64,000 nt of DNA from XN24 sp035514535 (GCA_035514535.1 DATKAZ010000069.1:124001-188000); one strand, 5' to 3'; positions 35,730 through 44,527 are shown, counted from the stretch's first letter. The notes: a model not told the origin generated them from the letters alone. Translations and numbers: made by a program.

Positions 35730-36581
35730 TCAGGACGATTCGGGTGGCGCCAGCCAATCGACCAGGATGCGCGGCTTGCCCACCTGCCGCAGCGGTCCGG
35801 CCAGCTCCTCGAGCAGCTGCTGCAGGTCCTGCTCCACTCCCCAGGGGGGCGCCGCAATCACCATGCCGCTGCCGTTGAGGCCCGCCGGATTGTCGTCGGG
35901 CCGCACCGAGAGCTCCACGCGCAACACGCCGCCGAGCCCGCCGGCCAACAGTTCACGGTAGAACGGGCGCAACGTGCGGCGATCCTTGATCGGATACCAG
36001 GCGGCGAGGACGCCCACCGGCCAGCGGCGTCTGGCGAGGAGCAGGCCCGCGACGACGCGGCGCAAGTCGTCGGGCGCCTCGTAGGGCGGGTCGATGAGCA
36101 GCAGGCCGCGGCGCGGCGTCGGCGGCAGCAAGGCGCCCACGGCCTCCCAGCCGTCGCGGCAATGCACCGCGATGCGCGGATCGTAACGGAACAACCGGCG
36201 CAGCGCCGCCGCCTCGGCCGGCACGACCTCGACGAGGACGAGACGATCCTCCTCGCCGAGCAGTCCCGCCGCGATCAGCGGTGAGCCGGGATACACCTGC
36301 AATTCTTCCCGATTCTCCGGCAGCGCGGCCACGATGCGGAGAAAGGCCGCCAGGGCGGGGCTGCGCGGCCCGGTGTCGACCAGCCGCAGGATGCCCGTTT
36401 CGGCCTCCTTCGAGCGCAATGCCTCGGGGGCGTCCAGCCGATACAGTCCCGCGCCCGCGTGGCTCTCCACGTAGCACAGCGGCTTGGGCCGCTCCTGCAT
36501 CCGCGCCAGCACCGCCACGGTCACGGCATGCTTCAGGACGTCGGCGAAATTTCCGGCATGGTAGGCGTGCCGGTAGTTCAT
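35730..36581 (-). CDS. rlmJ: 23S rRNA (adenine(2030)-N6)-methyltransferase RlmJ
   Basis: Methylates A2030 of 23S rRNA with SAM. Starts with the invariant MNYRHAYHAGNFADVLKH and has the SAM/target motif LLIDPPYE (DPPY) plus VESHAGAGLYRL. 283 residues is the normal length. The ATG overlaps the stop of the upstream VanZ-like gene by 4 bases (ATGA), so it is translated from that operon's mRNA. This is one of the surest calls in the window. Confidence 0.96.
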   Translation of the reverse strand: MNYRHAYHAGNFADVLKHAVTVAVLARMQERPKPLCYVESHAGAGLYRLDAPEALRSKEAETGILRLVDTGPRSPALAAFLRIVAALPENREELQVYPGSPLIAAGLLGEEDRLVLVEVVPAEAAALRRLFRYDPRIAVHCRDGWEAVGALLPPTPRRGLLLIDPPYEAPDDLRRVVAGLLLARRRWPVGVLAAWYPIKDRRTLRPFYRELLAGGLGGVLRVELSVRPDDNPAGLNGSGMVIAAPPWGVEQDLQQLLEELAGPLRQVGKPRILVDWLAPPESS

Positions 36582-37600
36582 TTCTCGGAGAGGCGGATGC
36601 GGTGGAAATAGACCCGCAGCGGGTCGGTGGATTCGCCGAGATACATGCCCAGGCGCCGGATCGACGACATGTTGATGGTCCGGCCCGAGGGCGTCGTCGA
36701 CAGCGCCTCGAGGGGGATGTAGAAATCGTTCGCTCCCGGCACCACCCGCAACGCGTAGTCGATGCGATCCTCGGCGGGCCGCTCGAGGCTGCGGTCCTCG
36801 AGCCGCAGGATCATCCGCACCGGGCGCGGCGCCGTCGAGTAGATGTTTATCATGATGACGGTGAATCCGCTCCAGTCCTTGAACGGCTCATGCACGATCA
36901 CGCCGCCGCCGGGGGAGCCGTCGAACAACAGCAACGCGACGCGCCGGCCCGCCCGCCGCGACCATCCCCCCGGGCCCTTGCCGACGAACAGTTCCGCGCC
37001 CTGCACCTCGATGAAGGGCTCCTGCCACGAGCTGGCGAGGTCCACTACGACCGGAAACGCGCCGGCGCGGCCCGCGTATGACGCCAGCACCGGGCCCAGC
37101 GCATTCAGCACCGCCATGATCGTCAGCAGGGCCACGATGCCGATCGAGCGCCGCGGCCAGCCTCGCAGCCATGAATGCTCGCGCTTCAGCCCCCGGTCGA
37201 GCGCGACGCTCAGTGCCAGGAAACCGACGGCGCCCACGAGACTGTAGATCCCTCGCGAGGGGTTCTCCGGGTCGGCCGGGACGAGCATTTCGTAGGCGAA
37301 TACCAGCGCCACCACGGCGACGATCGCGACGGCGTAATACAGCGAGCGCTTGCGAATCCAGCGTCGCCCGATCAGCGCCGTCAACTCGAGAATGACCAGC
37401 CCGGCGAAGCCGAAGAAGAATACTTCGCGGAGATCGTGGAGCGTCAGCTCGAGCAGGCCCCGCGGTTTCTCGAGCCCGAAGACCGCGAGCAGAAACAGCA
37501 CCATGGCGCCGTAGAGGACCACGAGCCGTGCGCCCGGCCCCCTGCGAGATCCGGGCACGGGCACGCGGTCGGGCACCTCGGCTGGATCTTGTGCGCTCAA
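36578..37600 (-). CDS. VanZ-like membrane protein with C-terminal beta-sandwich domain (copy B)
   Basis: 340 residues. About four to five N-terminal membrane helices (LVVLYGAMVLFLLAVFGL; YYAVAIVAVVALVFAYEML; IVALLTIMAVLNALGPVLAS) precede a ~165-residue extracytoplasmic region resembling a carbohydrate-binding/galactose-binding-like fold (FKDWSGFTVIMINIYSTA, VPGANDFYIPLEALSTTPSG). The upstream neighbour has the same layout and size and clearer VanZ motifs, so the two are paralogues, although this copy has lost the VanZ signature. TTG start (AGAGGT upstream). Overlaps rlmJ by 4 bases. Function unknown; envelope-related by domain content. Confidence 0.7.
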   Translation of the reverse strand: MSAQDPAEVPDRVPVPGSRRGPGARLVVLYGAMVLFLLAVFGLEKPRGLLELTLHDLREVFFFGFAGLVILELTALIGRRWIRKRSLYYAVAIVAVVALVFAYEMLVPADPENPSRGIYSLVGAVGFLALSVALDRGLKREHSWLRGWPRRSIGIVALLTIMAVLNALGPVLASYAGRAGAFPVVVDLASSWQEPFIEVQGAELFVGKGPGGWSRRAGRRVALLLFDGSPGGGVIVHEPFKDWSGFTVIMINIYSTAPRPVRMILRLEDRSLERPAEDRIDYALRVVPGANDFYIPLEALSTTPSGRTINMSSIRRLGMYLGESTDPLRVYFHRIRLSEK

Positions 37601-37653
37601 CTGCAGACCTCTGTGGCCGCCGCGGGCTGCGACTGCGGCCTACCCTAATCGGG

Positions 37654-38676
37654 TCAGGGCATGTCGGCAATCCTCTTGTCCGCGCCCTCGAGCCAGAAGC
37701 GGCCGAAATACAGTTCGAACGGTTCGTCGGGGCGGCGGCTGAACAGGATGAACTGGCTGATCTCGCCGACATCGAGTTGCCGGTCCCTGGGCCCGCTGCT
37801 GATGGTCGACAAGGGAATGGAGAAGTCGTTTAGCCCTGGCGTGACGATGAGACTGCCGTTGTAGCGGTCGCGATGGCTACGCCGCCGATGCGTGTCGTCG
37901 ACGCGGAGCACGATCTCCACCGGGACATCGAGCTCCGACCAGACCTGGAACCGCAGCGCCGCGAAGTTCGACCAGTCCGGGGAGGGCTCCCGCACGGTCA
38001 CCCCCGGCCAGGGCGCATCCAGGAATGTCAGGCGGGCGACGTCACTCCCCGCCTGTTCCTCCCAGCCCCGCGGTGCCGGCACGCGGGCCAGCTCGGAGCG
38101 CCCGACGCTCAGGAACGGCCGCTGCCAGCCCTGGGTCAGGTCGGCGATCACCGGGAACGCCGCCGCCCGCATGCCGTAGGACCAGGCCACGCCGGCCAGC
38201 GGCATGATGGCCAGCCCGAGCGCGAGCACGGCGCCGATCAGCACGAGGCGTGCAGCGACCGGCCCGTCCCGGCCCAGGCTCTGCCACAGCGCGGGGTGCA
38301 GGGCGGCCGCGATGGCGATGAAGCACAGTGCCCCGGTGAGGTTGTTCGCGGCATCGCCGATGTTGGCATGGCGGCCGGGCTGGAGGACCTGGGCGGCCTC
38401 CGCGATCAGGCTCAGGATCGCCGTGGCGAGCAACGCGATGAGGAAATCGGCGCGCTCGAGCACCGCGCCGCCGCGCAGTACCCGCACGATCCTGAGCATG
38501 AACAGTGCAGTGAGGCCGAACAGCGGCACGTGCCCGACCTCGAACCCCATGCGCCAGCCGTAGGCGTCACTGGGCGGCCGCCCCGCCACCAGGAACGCCA
38601 TCAGCACTAGGACGCCGAGGACCGGGGGCGCGAGCTGCGGCCAGCGTTCCGCCAGGCGGGAAGTTTCCGGATTCAT
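37654..38676 (-). CDS. VanZ-like membrane protein with C-terminal beta-sandwich domain (copy A)
   Basis: 340 residues. The membrane part carries the VanZ signature EAAQVLQPGRHANIGDAANN plus LTGA, with helices around VLGVLVLMAFLVAG, FGLTALFMLRIVRVL and LVLIGAVLALGLAIMPLAG. The extracytoplasmic C-terminal part (SPDWSNFAALRFQVWS, TPGLNDFSIPLSTISSGPRD, ISQFILFSRRPDEPFELYFG) parallels the next gene segment by segment. VanZ proteins are linked to glycopeptide tolerance, but most family members have no known role. It leads the unit copy A, copy B, rlmJ. Confidence 0.8.
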   Translation of the reverse strand: MNPETSRLAERWPQLAPPVLGVLVLMAFLVAGRPPSDAYGWRMGFEVGHVPLFGLTALFMLRIVRVLRGGAVLERADFLIALLATAILSLIAEAAQVLQPGRHANIGDAANNLTGALCFIAIAAALHPALWQSLGRDGPVAARLVLIGAVLALGLAIMPLAGVAWSYGMRAAAFPVIADLTQGWQRPFLSVGRSELARVPAPRGWEEQAGSDVARLTFLDAPWPGVTVREPSPDWSNFAALRFQVWSELDVPVEIVLRVDDTHRRRSHRDRYNGSLIVTPGLNDFSIPLSTISSGPRDRQLDVGEISQFILFSRRPDEPFELYFGRFWLEGADKRIADMP

Positions 38677-38785
38677 GCCGGGATTCTGCCTTCTGTGACA
38701 ACATCACCGCCACCATGACGCGAAGCATTGACCGGGCGCCGGAAAACGCGCGAGATTGGCGCCCCTGGCCTGCAGCAGGATTACC

Positions 38786-39508
38786 GTGAGCTCCCATCCT
38801 TTTCTCGACATCCGCATCCAGCCCCAGCCGGATGACGTCACCTGCGGCCCGACCTGCCTGCAGGCGGTCTACCGCCACCTCGGCCAGCGCATCGACCTGC
38901 AGCAGCTCATCGCGGAGGTCCGCGGACTGCACGACGGCGGCACGCTCGCCGTCTACCTCGGCAATCATGCGCTGCAGCTCGGCCTGAAGGCGCGCCTGTA
39001 CAGCTATCACCTGAAGATCTTCGACCCCTCGTGGCGCGGCGCCGATTCGCAGGAGCTGGCCGGGAAACTGGAGGCGCAACTCGATTTCAAGCACGGCAAG
39101 AAGTTCGAGGTCGCGAGCCGCGCCTACATCCGGTTCCTCGAGCTGGGGGGCGAGATCGCGTTCGACGACCTGACCCCGGAGCTTCTCGACGTGCCGTTCG
39201 AGGCGGGCGTACCGGTCCTGACGGGGCTGTCCGCGACTTACCTGTACGACAGCCGGCGCGAGTACACGAACCGGCACAACCGCGCCGTGTACGACGACCT
39301 GCGCGGCGAACCCACCGGGCATTTCGTGGTCCTGTGCGGCCGCGAGGGCGGGATGGTGCGCGTCGCGGACCCGTACATCGGCAACCCGTTTGCCGAGGAC
39401 AGCCACTATTACGACGTCGCCGTGGACCGCCTCATCCGCGCGATCCTGCTCGGCGTCCTGACCTATGACGCCAACCTGCTGGTGATATCCAACGGGGACC
39501 TGCGATGA
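38786..39508 (+). CDS. C39-like cysteine peptidase (papain-like fold)
   Basis: 240 residues, no signal peptide, so cytoplasmic. The catalytic centre is recognisable: oxyanion Gln and Cys in QPDDVTCGPTCLQAVYR, His in TGHFVVLCG, Asp in VRVADPYIG. This is the BtpA/C39 peptidase-like family rather than the leader-peptidase domain of an ABC exporter. I start at GTG 38786 (VSSHPFLDI), which has AGGA 8 bases ahead; a TTG at 38756 would add ten unconserved residues. It is the first gene of an operon overlapping the RimK-like ligase by 4 bases (ATGA). A cytoplasmic peptidase in front of two amide ligases may trim the ligation product. Confidence 0.85.
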   Translation: MSSHPFLDIRIQPQPDDVTCGPTCLQAVYRHLGQRIDLQQLIAEVRGLHDGGTLAVYLGNHALQLGLKARLYSYHLKIFDPSWRGADSQELAGKLEAQLDFKHGKKFEVASRAYIRFLELGGEIAFDDLTPELLDVPFEAGVPVLTGLSATYLYDSRREYTNRHNRAVYDDLRGEPTGHFVVLCGREGGMVRVADPYIGNPFAEDSHYYDVAVDRLIRAILLGVLTYDANLLVISNGDLR

Positions 39509-40974
39509 GGCGCCTGATCGTCGTGGATGATCCCGCGGCCTGGACGTTCGAGGGGCACGACGCGGCCGTGGTATCCGTCAGCGAGTACCTGAGCCCCGCC
39601 GAGCCGTGGCCGGCACGCGGCATCCGCGTGTTCAATCTCGCGCGCTCCTACGGTTACCAGACGCGGGGCTACTACGTCTCGCTGCTGGCCGAGGCGCGCG
39701 GCCATCGCGTCATGCCGGACGTGCGGACGATCCAGGATCTCAACGCGCCGGGCTTCGTGCGCTTCATCCCGACCGACGTGGAGGACCTTATCCAGAAGAG
39801 CCTCGGCCGCCTGAAATCGGATGATTTCGTGCTGTCGATCTATTTCGGTGAGAACATGGCCGCCCAGCACCAGGCGCTGGCCAGGGCGCTGTTCCGCATG
39901 TTTCCGGTGCCGTTCCTGCGCGCCAAGTTCGGGCGCGGCCAGAAATGGAGCCTGCGCGGCGTGCGGGCGCTGCCGGTCGACGAGATCCCGGAGAACCATG
40001 TCGATTTCATGCAGGACGCCGCGCGGCGCTACTTCAGCCGCAAGCGGTACCAGCCCGAGCGCAGCGACCGGTCGCGCTTCGATCTCGCGATTCTCGTCAA
40101 CCCGGAGGAGCGGGAACCGCCGTCCGACAGGCAGGCACTGAATCGCTTCCTGCAGGCGGCGCGCCGGCAGGGCTTCAGCGTGGAATTCATCGGCCGGGAC
40201 GATTACCCGCGCATCTCCGAGTTCGACGCGCTGTTCATCCGCGAGACGACGGCGGTGAATCACCATACCTACCGGTTTTCCCGCCGCGCCCAGGCAGAGG
40301 GCCTGGCGGTGATCGACGATCCGGACTCGATCCTGCGGTGCGCTAACAAGGTCTACCTCGCCGAGGTCCTGAAAGGCGCGAAGATTCCGATTCCGCGTAC
40401 CGAGATCATCCAGCGCGGGCAACGCAAGTCTGCCCTCGAGCGCCTCGGCTTGCCGTGCGTGCTGAAGATTCCCGACTCATCCTTTTCCCAGGGCGTGGCC
40501 AAGGCCAATACCGAGGCCGAATACATGGACCTGACGGACAAGATGCTGGCGGCCTCCGACCTCGTGATCGGCCAGGAATACGCGCCCACCGACTTCGACT
40601 GGCGAGTCGGCGTCCTCGAGGGGGAGCCGCTGTTCGTCTGCAAGTACTTCATGGCACGCGGCCACTGGCAGATCTACAACTGGGCGAGCCGCAGGCGCAA
40701 CGACGTCTGGGGACAGTACGAGACCTTCGCGGTGGCCGATGCGCCGCCGGCCATCGTCCAGGCAGCCGTCAAGGCGGCGCGGCTCATGGGCGACGGGCTG
40801 TACGGCGTGGACCTGAAGGAGATCGACGGCAAGCCGATCGTCATCGAGATCAACGACAACCCGAGCATCGAGGCGGGCGTCGAAGACAAGATCCTCGGTG
40901 CTGCGCTTTACGACGCCATCATCGCGGCCCTGCGCCGCCGCGTGGAGGCACGGCGGGAGGGCGACCGCAAGTGA
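39505..40974 (+). CDS. RimK-like ATP-grasp amide ligase
   Basis: 489 residues. Residues 1-165 are the RimK-type N-terminal extension (RimKlg), starting MRRLIVVDDPAAWTFEG. Then comes an ATP-grasp ligase: ATP-Lys segment PCVLKIPDSSFSQGV, FDWRVGVLEGEPLFVCKYFM, and metal/ATP site IEINDNPSIEAG. ATP-grasp ligases of this kind join a carboxylate (often glutamate) to an amine through an acyl phosphate. E. coli RimK (300 aa) adds glutamates to ribosomal protein S6; this long form is a separate branch of unknown substrate. It overlaps the GCS2 gene by GTGA. Confidence 0.9.
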   Translation: MRRLIVVDDPAAWTFEGHDAAVVSVSEYLSPAEPWPARGIRVFNLARSYGYQTRGYYVSLLAEARGHRVMPDVRTIQDLNAPGFVRFIPTDVEDLIQKSLGRLKSDDFVLSIYFGENMAAQHQALARALFRMFPVPFLRAKFGRGQKWSLRGVRALPVDEIPENHVDFMQDAARRYFSRKRYQPERSDRSRFDLAILVNPEEREPPSDRQALNRFLQAARRQGFSVEFIGRDDYPRISEFDALFIRETTAVNHHTYRFSRRAQAEGLAVIDDPDSILRCANKVYLAEVLKGAKIPIPRTEIIQRGQRKSALERLGLPCVLKIPDSSFSQGVAKANTEAEYMDLTDKMLAASDLVIGQEYAPTDFDWRVGVLEGEPLFVCKYFMARGHWQIYNWASRRRNDVWGQYETFAVADAPPAIVQAAVKAARLMGDGLYGVDLKEIDGKPIVIEINDNPSIEAGVEDKILGAALYDAIIAALRRRVEARREGDRK

Positions 40975-42206
40975 CGCGGACCGGAGCCTGGGCACTGTTC
41001 GAGGCCTTCGGCATCGAGATGGAATACATGATCGTGGACCGCGAATCGCTCGCGGTCCGCCCCGTCGCCGACCTGTTGTTGCGCGAAGCCGCCGGCGGCG
41101 ACTCGTGGGTCGAGGACGTGGAACGGGGCCCGATCGCGTGGTCGAACGAAATCGTCGCCCACCTCGTCGAGCTGAAGACCAATGGACCCGCCGATACGCT
41201 CGCGGGCCTCGGCGCGCTGTTTCACGCCGACGTGCTGGCGGCGAACCGGCTGCTCGCGAAACATGACGCGATCCTGCTCGGCACCGGGGCGCATCCCCTG
41301 ATGGACCCGGCGGAAGATACGCGCATCTGGGCGCACGGCGGTGGCGAGATTTACGCCGCCTACGATCGCATATTCGGCTGCAAAGGCCACGGCTGGTCAA
41401 ACCTGCAAAGCACCCACCTGAACCTGCCGTTCGCGGACGACGAGCAATTCGGCCGGCTGCACGCGGCGATCCGGCTGGTCTTGCCCATCATCCCGGCGCT
41501 GGCCGCCAGTTCGCCCTTCCTGGACGGCCGCTTCACGGGCTACCTGGACGCGCGTCTCGAGACCTATCGCCACAACCAGGCGCGCATTCCGTCGCTTACC
41601 GGAAAGGTGATCCCGGAGCGCTTGTTCAACGAGGCAGAGTACCGCGGCCTGCTCGCGCGCATCGCCGCGGACATCGCCCCGCACGACCCGGACGGCATAC
41701 TCGATCCATTGTTCCTGAACTCGCGCGGCGCGATTGCCCGCTTCGACCGCAACGCCATCGAAATCCGCGTCATCGACATACAGGAATGCCCGGCCGCCGA
41801 CCTGGCGGTGGTCGCCGCGATTGTCGCCGTTCTGCGGCTGCTCGTGGCCGAAGAATCCGTGGCGTTGCGAGTGCAACAGGAGTGGCCGGAGGACCTGCTC
41901 GCCGGAATCCTGCTGGACGTCGCGCGCGACGGCGAGCAGGCGCGCATTGCCGATGGCGACTACCTGAGGATGTTCGGGCTTCGGGGTCGCGGCATGACCG
42001 CGGGCGCCGCCTGGCGCGCGCTGTGCGAGGCCTCGCGCGACCAGTTCGATACCGCGACGCACGCGGTACTCAGCCGGATCCTCGCCGAGGGCCCGCTCGC
42101 TCGCCGCATGCTGCGCGCGGTCGGCTCTTCGCCGGATCGGTCCCACCTGGTCGCGGCGTGCCGCGAACTGGCCGGCTGCCTGGCGGACAACCGCCTGTTC
42201 CCGTGA
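40971..42206 (+). CDS. GCS2-type glutamate-cysteine-ligase-like carboxylate-amine ligase
   Basis: 411 residues. The glutamine-synthetase-related catalytic fold is marked by FGIEMEYMIVD (metal-binding Glu pair), ELKTNGP, NLQSTHLNLPFADDEQF and AIEIRVIDIQECPAADLA. Relatives include YbdK and plant-type gamma-GCS. It could form a gamma-glutamyl amide, but no glutathione synthetase is adjacent; the RimK-like ligase may take that step. The GTG start at 40971 overlaps the previous stop, and the gene's own stop overlaps the next GTG start. Such head-to-tail coupling implies tight co-production. Confidence 0.9.
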   Translation: MTRTGAWALFEAFGIEMEYMIVDRESLAVRPVADLLLREAAGGDSWVEDVERGPIAWSNEIVAHLVELKTNGPADTLAGLGALFHADVLAANRLLAKHDAILLGTGAHPLMDPAEDTRIWAHGGGEIYAAYDRIFGCKGHGWSNLQSTHLNLPFADDEQFGRLHAAIRLVLPIIPALAASSPFLDGRFTGYLDARLETYRHNQARIPSLTGKVIPERLFNEAEYRGLLARIAADIAPHDPDGILDPLFLNSRGAIARFDRNAIEIRVIDIQECPAADLAVVAAIVAVLRLLVAEESVALRVQQEWPEDLLAGILLDVARDGEQARIADGDYLRMFGLRGRGMTAGAAWRALCEASRDQFDTATHAVLSRILAEGPLARRMLRAVGSSPDRSHLVAACRELAGCLADNRLFP

Positions 42207-42898
42207 AAGCGACCAGGCGCGAGCGCCGGCTGTTGACCTGCGAGCACGGCGGAAACGACGTGCCGCCGGAGTTCGCCCACCTGTTCGAGGATGTGGACGC
42301 GGCACTGCAATCGCACCGCGGCTGGGATCCCGGGGCGCTCGACGTATTCGGGCGGCTCGCGCCCCTTGGCGATGCGGCCATTCCGGCCGCCACGACGCGC
42401 CTGCTGGTCGACCTGAATCGTTCGCTGCACCACCCGCGCGTGTTCTCCGAGTTCACCCGGTCGCTGCCCCGGGCGGCCCGCGAGGAGATCATCGCGTGCT
42501 GGTGGCGTCCCTGGCGCACGCGGGTGGCAGGGACGATCGCGGGCTGGCGCAAGGCCGGCGACCGGGTGTGCCACCTCTCCGTGCACAGCTTCGCGCCGGT
42601 GCTCGGCGACCGCATCCGCAATGCCGACATCGGGCTGCTGTATGACCCGTCGCGGCCGGCGGAGCGCGACTTCTGCCTGCGCTGGCAGGCGCTGCTGGCC
42701 GAGCGCGGCTGGCGCGTGCGCCGCAATTACCCTTATCGCGGCTCGGCCGACGGCCATACGACCGCGCTACGACGAACATTCCAGACGGGTTATGCCGGCA
42801 TCGAGCTCGAGCTCAACCAGGCGCTGTTCCCCAGGCTGCTCGACGCCCTGTGCCGCGACCTGCACGACACACTGCGCGCCATGCAGAATCCCGGCTGA
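42203..42898 (+). CDS. N-formylglutamate amidohydrolase-like enzyme
   Basis: 231 residues of the HutG/FGase family of zinc amidohydrolases: LLTCEHGGNDVPPEF (catalytic Glu/His), HRGWDPGAL, RLLVDLNRSLHHP, LSVHSFAPVLGD, RNYPYRGSADGHTTALRRTF and GIELELNQ. It would hydrolyse an N-acyl or N-formyl glutamate, or an amide of similar shape. No hut or histidine-degradation genes are here, so its role is tied to the ligase operon: perhaps release or proof-reading of a glutamyl product. GTG start overlaps the GCS2 stop by 4 bases. It is the last gene before the repeat array. Confidence 0.88.
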   Translation: MKATRRERRLLTCEHGGNDVPPEFAHLFEDVDAALQSHRGWDPGALDVFGRLAPLGDAAIPAATTRLLVDLNRSLHHPRVFSEFTRSLPRAAREEIIACWWRPWRTRVAGTIAGWRKAGDRVCHLSVHSFAPVLGDRIRNADIGLLYDPSRPAERDFCLRWQALLAERGWRVRRNYPYRGSADGHTTALRRTFQTGYAGIELELNQALFPRLLDALCRDLHDTLRAMQNPG

Positions 42899-42917
42899 GG
42901 GGCCGCGGGACCGAACC

Positions 42918-42969
42918 GTCACATGCTCCCCGCGCTTGGAATTCTTATGCCGCGCGGCGAGCATGTGAC
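42918..42969. repeat. Hairpin: 18-bp arms, one mismatch
   Basis: 42918-42935 (GTCACATGCTCCCCGCGC) pairs with 42952-42969 except for one base; loop of 16 bases. It starts 19 bases after the last operon gene and could act as a 3' end stabiliser. No U-tract follows. Confidence 0.8.
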
Positions 42970-43099
42970 GTTCCGATCCCGCTGCGCGGTCGATGGGGTT
43001 GACGTCGTCAGGAGGCTCCGCAGCAAGGTGGCGGCGGTCTTGCCCAGGCGGCGGCCCGGCGAGGCTGCCCTTGGTAACGGCGCAGCGGGATCGGGACGT
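42968..43099. repeat. ~132-bp MITE-like unit with 20-bp terminal inverted repeats
   Basis: ACGTTCCGATCCCGCTGCGC at 42968-42987 matches the reverse complement of 43080-43099 with one mismatch. The ~92-bp interior is GC-rich with no sensible reading frame. Such a form suggests a miniature transposable element or structured RNA, but no flanking target duplication is certain and I cannot test for other copies. Confidence 0.6.
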
Positions 43100-43151
43100 C
43101 ATAGGCCCGCTGAGGGAGATAAGATTTCACGAGCGAAGCGGGTCTATGACG
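43097..43151. repeat. Hairpin: 15-bp arms, one mismatch
   Basis: CGTCATAGGCCCGCT at 43097-43111 pairs with 43137-43151 except one base, around a 25-base loop. It shares its left edge with the right arm of the preceding unit, giving a continuous chain of stems from 42918. Confidence 0.75.
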
Positions 43152-43179
43152 GCGCGGTCCCGCGGTCCTCACTCAAGAA

Positions 43180-43223
43180 GGGGACACTGCTCCTGCGGAG
43201 CAGCGTCCCCGAGCAGTGTCCCC
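43180..43223. repeat. GGGGACACTGCT palindrome, second copy of the 27043 family
   Basis: GGGGACACTGCTCC at 43180-43193 pairs with 43197-43210 (one mismatch), and a further GAGCAGTGTCCCC follows at 43211-43223. The conserved GGGGACACTGCT is identical to the copies at 27048 and 27090. It lies between the ligase operon and the convergent glgC 3' end. The whole gap 42899-43270 carries only these repeats. Confidence 0.8.
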
Positions 43224-43270
43224 GGCGGAGCAGCAACGCCGTCTCCAGCATCATCGGCAGGAGCCGTTCA

Positions 43271-44527
43271 TCACAGCGCCTCCAGCATCTCGCGGGTCAC
43301 GAGCACGACACCCTCGCGGGTCACGTAGAACCGGCGCCGGTCCTCGGCCGGGTCCGCGCCGATCACCATGCCGTCGGGGATTGCCGTGTCCTCGTCGATG
43401 ATGGCGTTCAGGATTCTGCAGTTGCGCCCGATGTCGACATCGGGCAGCACGATCGAGCGCTCTACGAGCGAGAGTTCGCCGACGCGCACATTGCTGAACA
43501 ACACCGACTCGCGAATCAGCGCACCGGAAATGATACAGCCGCCCGAGACCATGGAGTTGAGTGCGCTGCCGTGCCGATCGTCGTCGTCCAGCACGAACTT
43601 GGCGGGCGGCAGTTGCGCCTGGTAGGTCCAGATCGGCCACTCCTGATCGTAGAGATTCAGTTCGGGTGCGACGTAGGTCAACTCCATGTTGGCCTCGTAG
43701 AAGGCGTCGACGTTGCCGACGTCCCGCCAGTAGAACTGCACCTTGGTGGCGGCGTCCTGGAACACATAGGCATGCACTGCGTCGCCCGCGTCGATGGACC
43801 CGGGCACGACGTTCCGGCCGAAGTCGTGCGCTGACTCCTCGTGCGCCGCATCGGCATGCAGCATCCGCTCCAGGGACTCGAAATTGAACACGTAGATGCC
43901 CATCGATGCGAGGGCGATGCCGTCGCGCCCCGGCATCGGCTCCGGGTGCAGCGGTTTTTCGACGAAGCGGGTGATCCGCTTGGACTCGTCGATGGTGACT
44001 ACGCCGAATTCGTGCGCCCGCTCGACCGGCACCTCGACCGTGCCGACCGTGATGTCGGCCCCGCTCTGCGCATGCTGGGCCAGCATAAGGCCATAGTCCA
44101 TCTTGTAGATGTGGTCCCCGGCCAGGACCAGCACGTACTCCGGCTCCAGGCGCCGCAGGTAGCCGAGATTCTGGAAGACGGCGTCTGCGGTGCCCTTGTA
44201 CCAGGATGAATCGATCTGCTGCTGCGCGGGGAGGATTTCGACGAACTCGCCGAACTCGCCGCGAAAATATCCCCAGGCACGCTGCAGGTGCACGATCAAA
44301 TCGTGGGCCTTGTATTGCGTCAGCACGGCAATGCGACGGATGCCTGAATTCACGCAGTTGGACAGCGGGAAATCGATGATCCGGTACTTGCCGCCGAACG
44401 GCGTCGCCGGCTTGGCCCGGGACAGCGTCAATGCCTTGAGGCGCGAGCCCCGGCCGCCGGCCAGAATGAGCGCCACGGTGTCGCGGGTCAGGCTGCTGAC
44501 GTATCGGCCGGGCTTACCGGTCTTCAT
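43271..44527 (-). CDS. glgC: Glucose-1-phosphate adenylyltransferase GlgC
   Basis: Makes ADP-glucose for glycogen from glucose-1-phosphate and ATP, the controlled step of the pathway. 418 residues. Motifs: VALILAGGRGSRLKALT (nucleotide site), PFGGKYRIIDFPLSNC, DSSWYKGTADAVFQN, LAGDHIYKMDY, and the C-terminal left-handed beta-helix (VLFSNVRVGELSLVERSIVL). I start at ATG 44527 (MKTGKPGRY); an in-frame ATG at 44560 adds 11 residues and cannot be excluded. It is divergent from glgA; the ~130-bp gap should hold both promoters. The two together give a complete core glycogen pathway apart from glgB. Confidence 0.95.
   Translation of the reverse strand: MKTGKPGRYVSSLTRDTVALILAGGRGSRLKALTLSRAKPATPFGGKYRIIDFPLSNCVNSGIRRIAVLTQYKAHDLIVHLQRAWGYFRGEFGEFVEILPAQQQIDSSWYKGTADAVFQNLGYLRRLEPEYVLVLAGDHIYKMDYGLMLAQHAQSGADITVGTVEVPVERAHEFGVVTIDESKRITRFVEKPLHPEPMPGRDGIALASMGIYVFNFESLERMLHADAAHEESAHDFGRNVVPGSIDAGDAVHAYVFQDAATKVQFYWRDVGNVDAFYEANMELTYVAPELNLYDQEWPIWTYQAQLPPAKFVLDDDDRHGSALNSMVSGGCIISGALIRESVLFSNVRVGELSLVERSIVLPDVDIGRNCRILNAIIDEDTAIPDGMVIGADPAEDRRRFYVTREGVVLVTREMLEAL

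Noticed and set aside
42203..42898. Histidine degradation (hutG)
   Set aside because: No other hut genes are present and the gene is locked in a ligase operon.
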